A DNA stretch of 6,229 nucleotides from CADEED01 sp035525785 (GTDB taxonomy: Bacteria > Pseudomonadota > Gammaproteobacteria > Steroidobacterales > Steroidobacteraceae): contig DATLDQ010000006.1 of the NCBI GenBank assembly GCA_035525785.1, positions 1 through 6,229 on the forward strand, given 5' to 3'. Position numbers and translations under genes: made by a program. The notes beneath the pieces were generated by a model. It saw only the letters and a program-made list of their open reading frames with translations. It had not been told where the DNA came from and ran no database searches. Below, piece by piece: positions 5,954-6,229 of the stretch. Positions within the stretch are counted from its first letter, which is position 1, and every line of letters begins with the position of its first letter.

Positions 5954-6229
5954 TCAATTCTTGAGCACGCCCACGCGCCACAGGAAATCACCAAATCTTT
6001 CGTCCTTAGATCGCTCGATCGAGTACCGGCCGAGGAGCTCATCGAGCGCGGTGACGATGGACGCCTCGTCGATGTTGTCGCGATACAGCACATTGAGGCG
6101 CGAACCCACCGCGTCGCCACCGAGACGCAGCGTGTAGCGGCCCGGCGCGCGGCCGATGAGCGCGATCTCGGCGAGATACGGCCGCGCACAGCCATTGGGG
6201 CAGCCGGTGATGCGCAGGGTCAACGGGAT
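5954..6229 (-). CDS. cysI: Sulfite reductase hemoprotein beta subunit, C-terminal 91 residues (5' part off window)
   Basis: CysI reduces sulfite to sulfide in six electrons using siroheme bridged to a 4Fe-4S cluster. Only the C-terminus is in the window. It begins in the segment LRITGCPNGCARPYLAEI, whose two cysteines (CPNGC, CX3C) are the last two of the four cluster ligands, the final one bridging to siroheme. The following GRAPGRYTLRLGG and the terminal FGDFLWRVGVLKN match the family end. The missing part, about four fifths of the protein, lies upstream beyond 6229. It is followed after 19 bases by cysH, so the two are probably one operon. A flavoprotein partner (cysJ) is not visible. Confidence 0.95.
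   Translation of the reverse strand: MPLTLRITGCPNGCARPYLAEIALIGRAPGRYTLRLGGDAVGSRLNVLYRDNIDEASIVTALDELLGRYSIERSKDERFGDFLWRVGVLKN

Noticed and set aside
5935..6195. 87-residue N-terminal extension of cysH
   Set aside because: It is an alternative frame of cysI, rich in Arg and Ser, and family CysH proteins begin near ATG 5934.
1..6229. CRISPR array, tRNA or rRNA genes
   Set aside because: No regularly spaced direct repeats and no tRNA- or rRNA-like segments were seen on either strand.

Overview
The window looks like bacterial chromosome from a GC-rich proteobacterium, most likely gammaproteobacterial (Xanthomonadales/Nevskiales/Steroidobacter-like). That placement is an inference from gene content: a fused CysG, a PAPS-type CysH, a Zn-cysteine HemB, an integron platform and a GGGGACAGA-type palindromic repeat. 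Nothing in the window fixes the genus.

Left edge (1-1239): the platform end of an integron. A complete tyrosine recombinase of the IntI type reads rightwards. Upstream of it, on the minus strand, is a candidate attI core site (GTTAGGT, 141 down to 135), set in a context that resembles the class 1 attI1 site. Beyond that core, reading leftwards off the window, is the start of what should be the first gene cassette, with an open frame beginning MRDPHRI. This is the classical geometry, with intI and the cassettes diverging. The ORF is cut by the window edge, so no attC is visible.

Middle (1244-4962, minus strand): a tightly packed gene row, in transcription order hemB, cysG, a GFA/CENP-V-type zinc protein, a small cupin and a GNAT acetyltransferase. 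Stops and starts overlap at hemB/cysG (TGATG) and cupin/GNAT (GTGA), and the other gaps are 53 and 23 bases. intI runs convergently into the last gene with only 4 bases between the stop codons.

Right edge (5078-6229, minus strand): the end of cysI (sulfite reductase hemoprotein) followed by cysH (PAPS reductase). A 76-base near-perfect palindrome sits exactly at the cysH stop and separates it from hemB. Functionally the right two thirds form an assimilatory sulfate reduction locus. CysH makes sulfite, CysI reduces it to sulfide using siroheme, CysG makes siroheme from uroporphyrinogen III, and HemB makes the porphobilinogen that feeds this branch. The three small downstream genes have no assigned role in the pathway.

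No stretch longer than 300 bases is without a gene. The two main non-coding stretches are 76-279 (attI/cassette leader/integrase upstream region) and 4963-5151 (hemB upstream region plus the palindrome).
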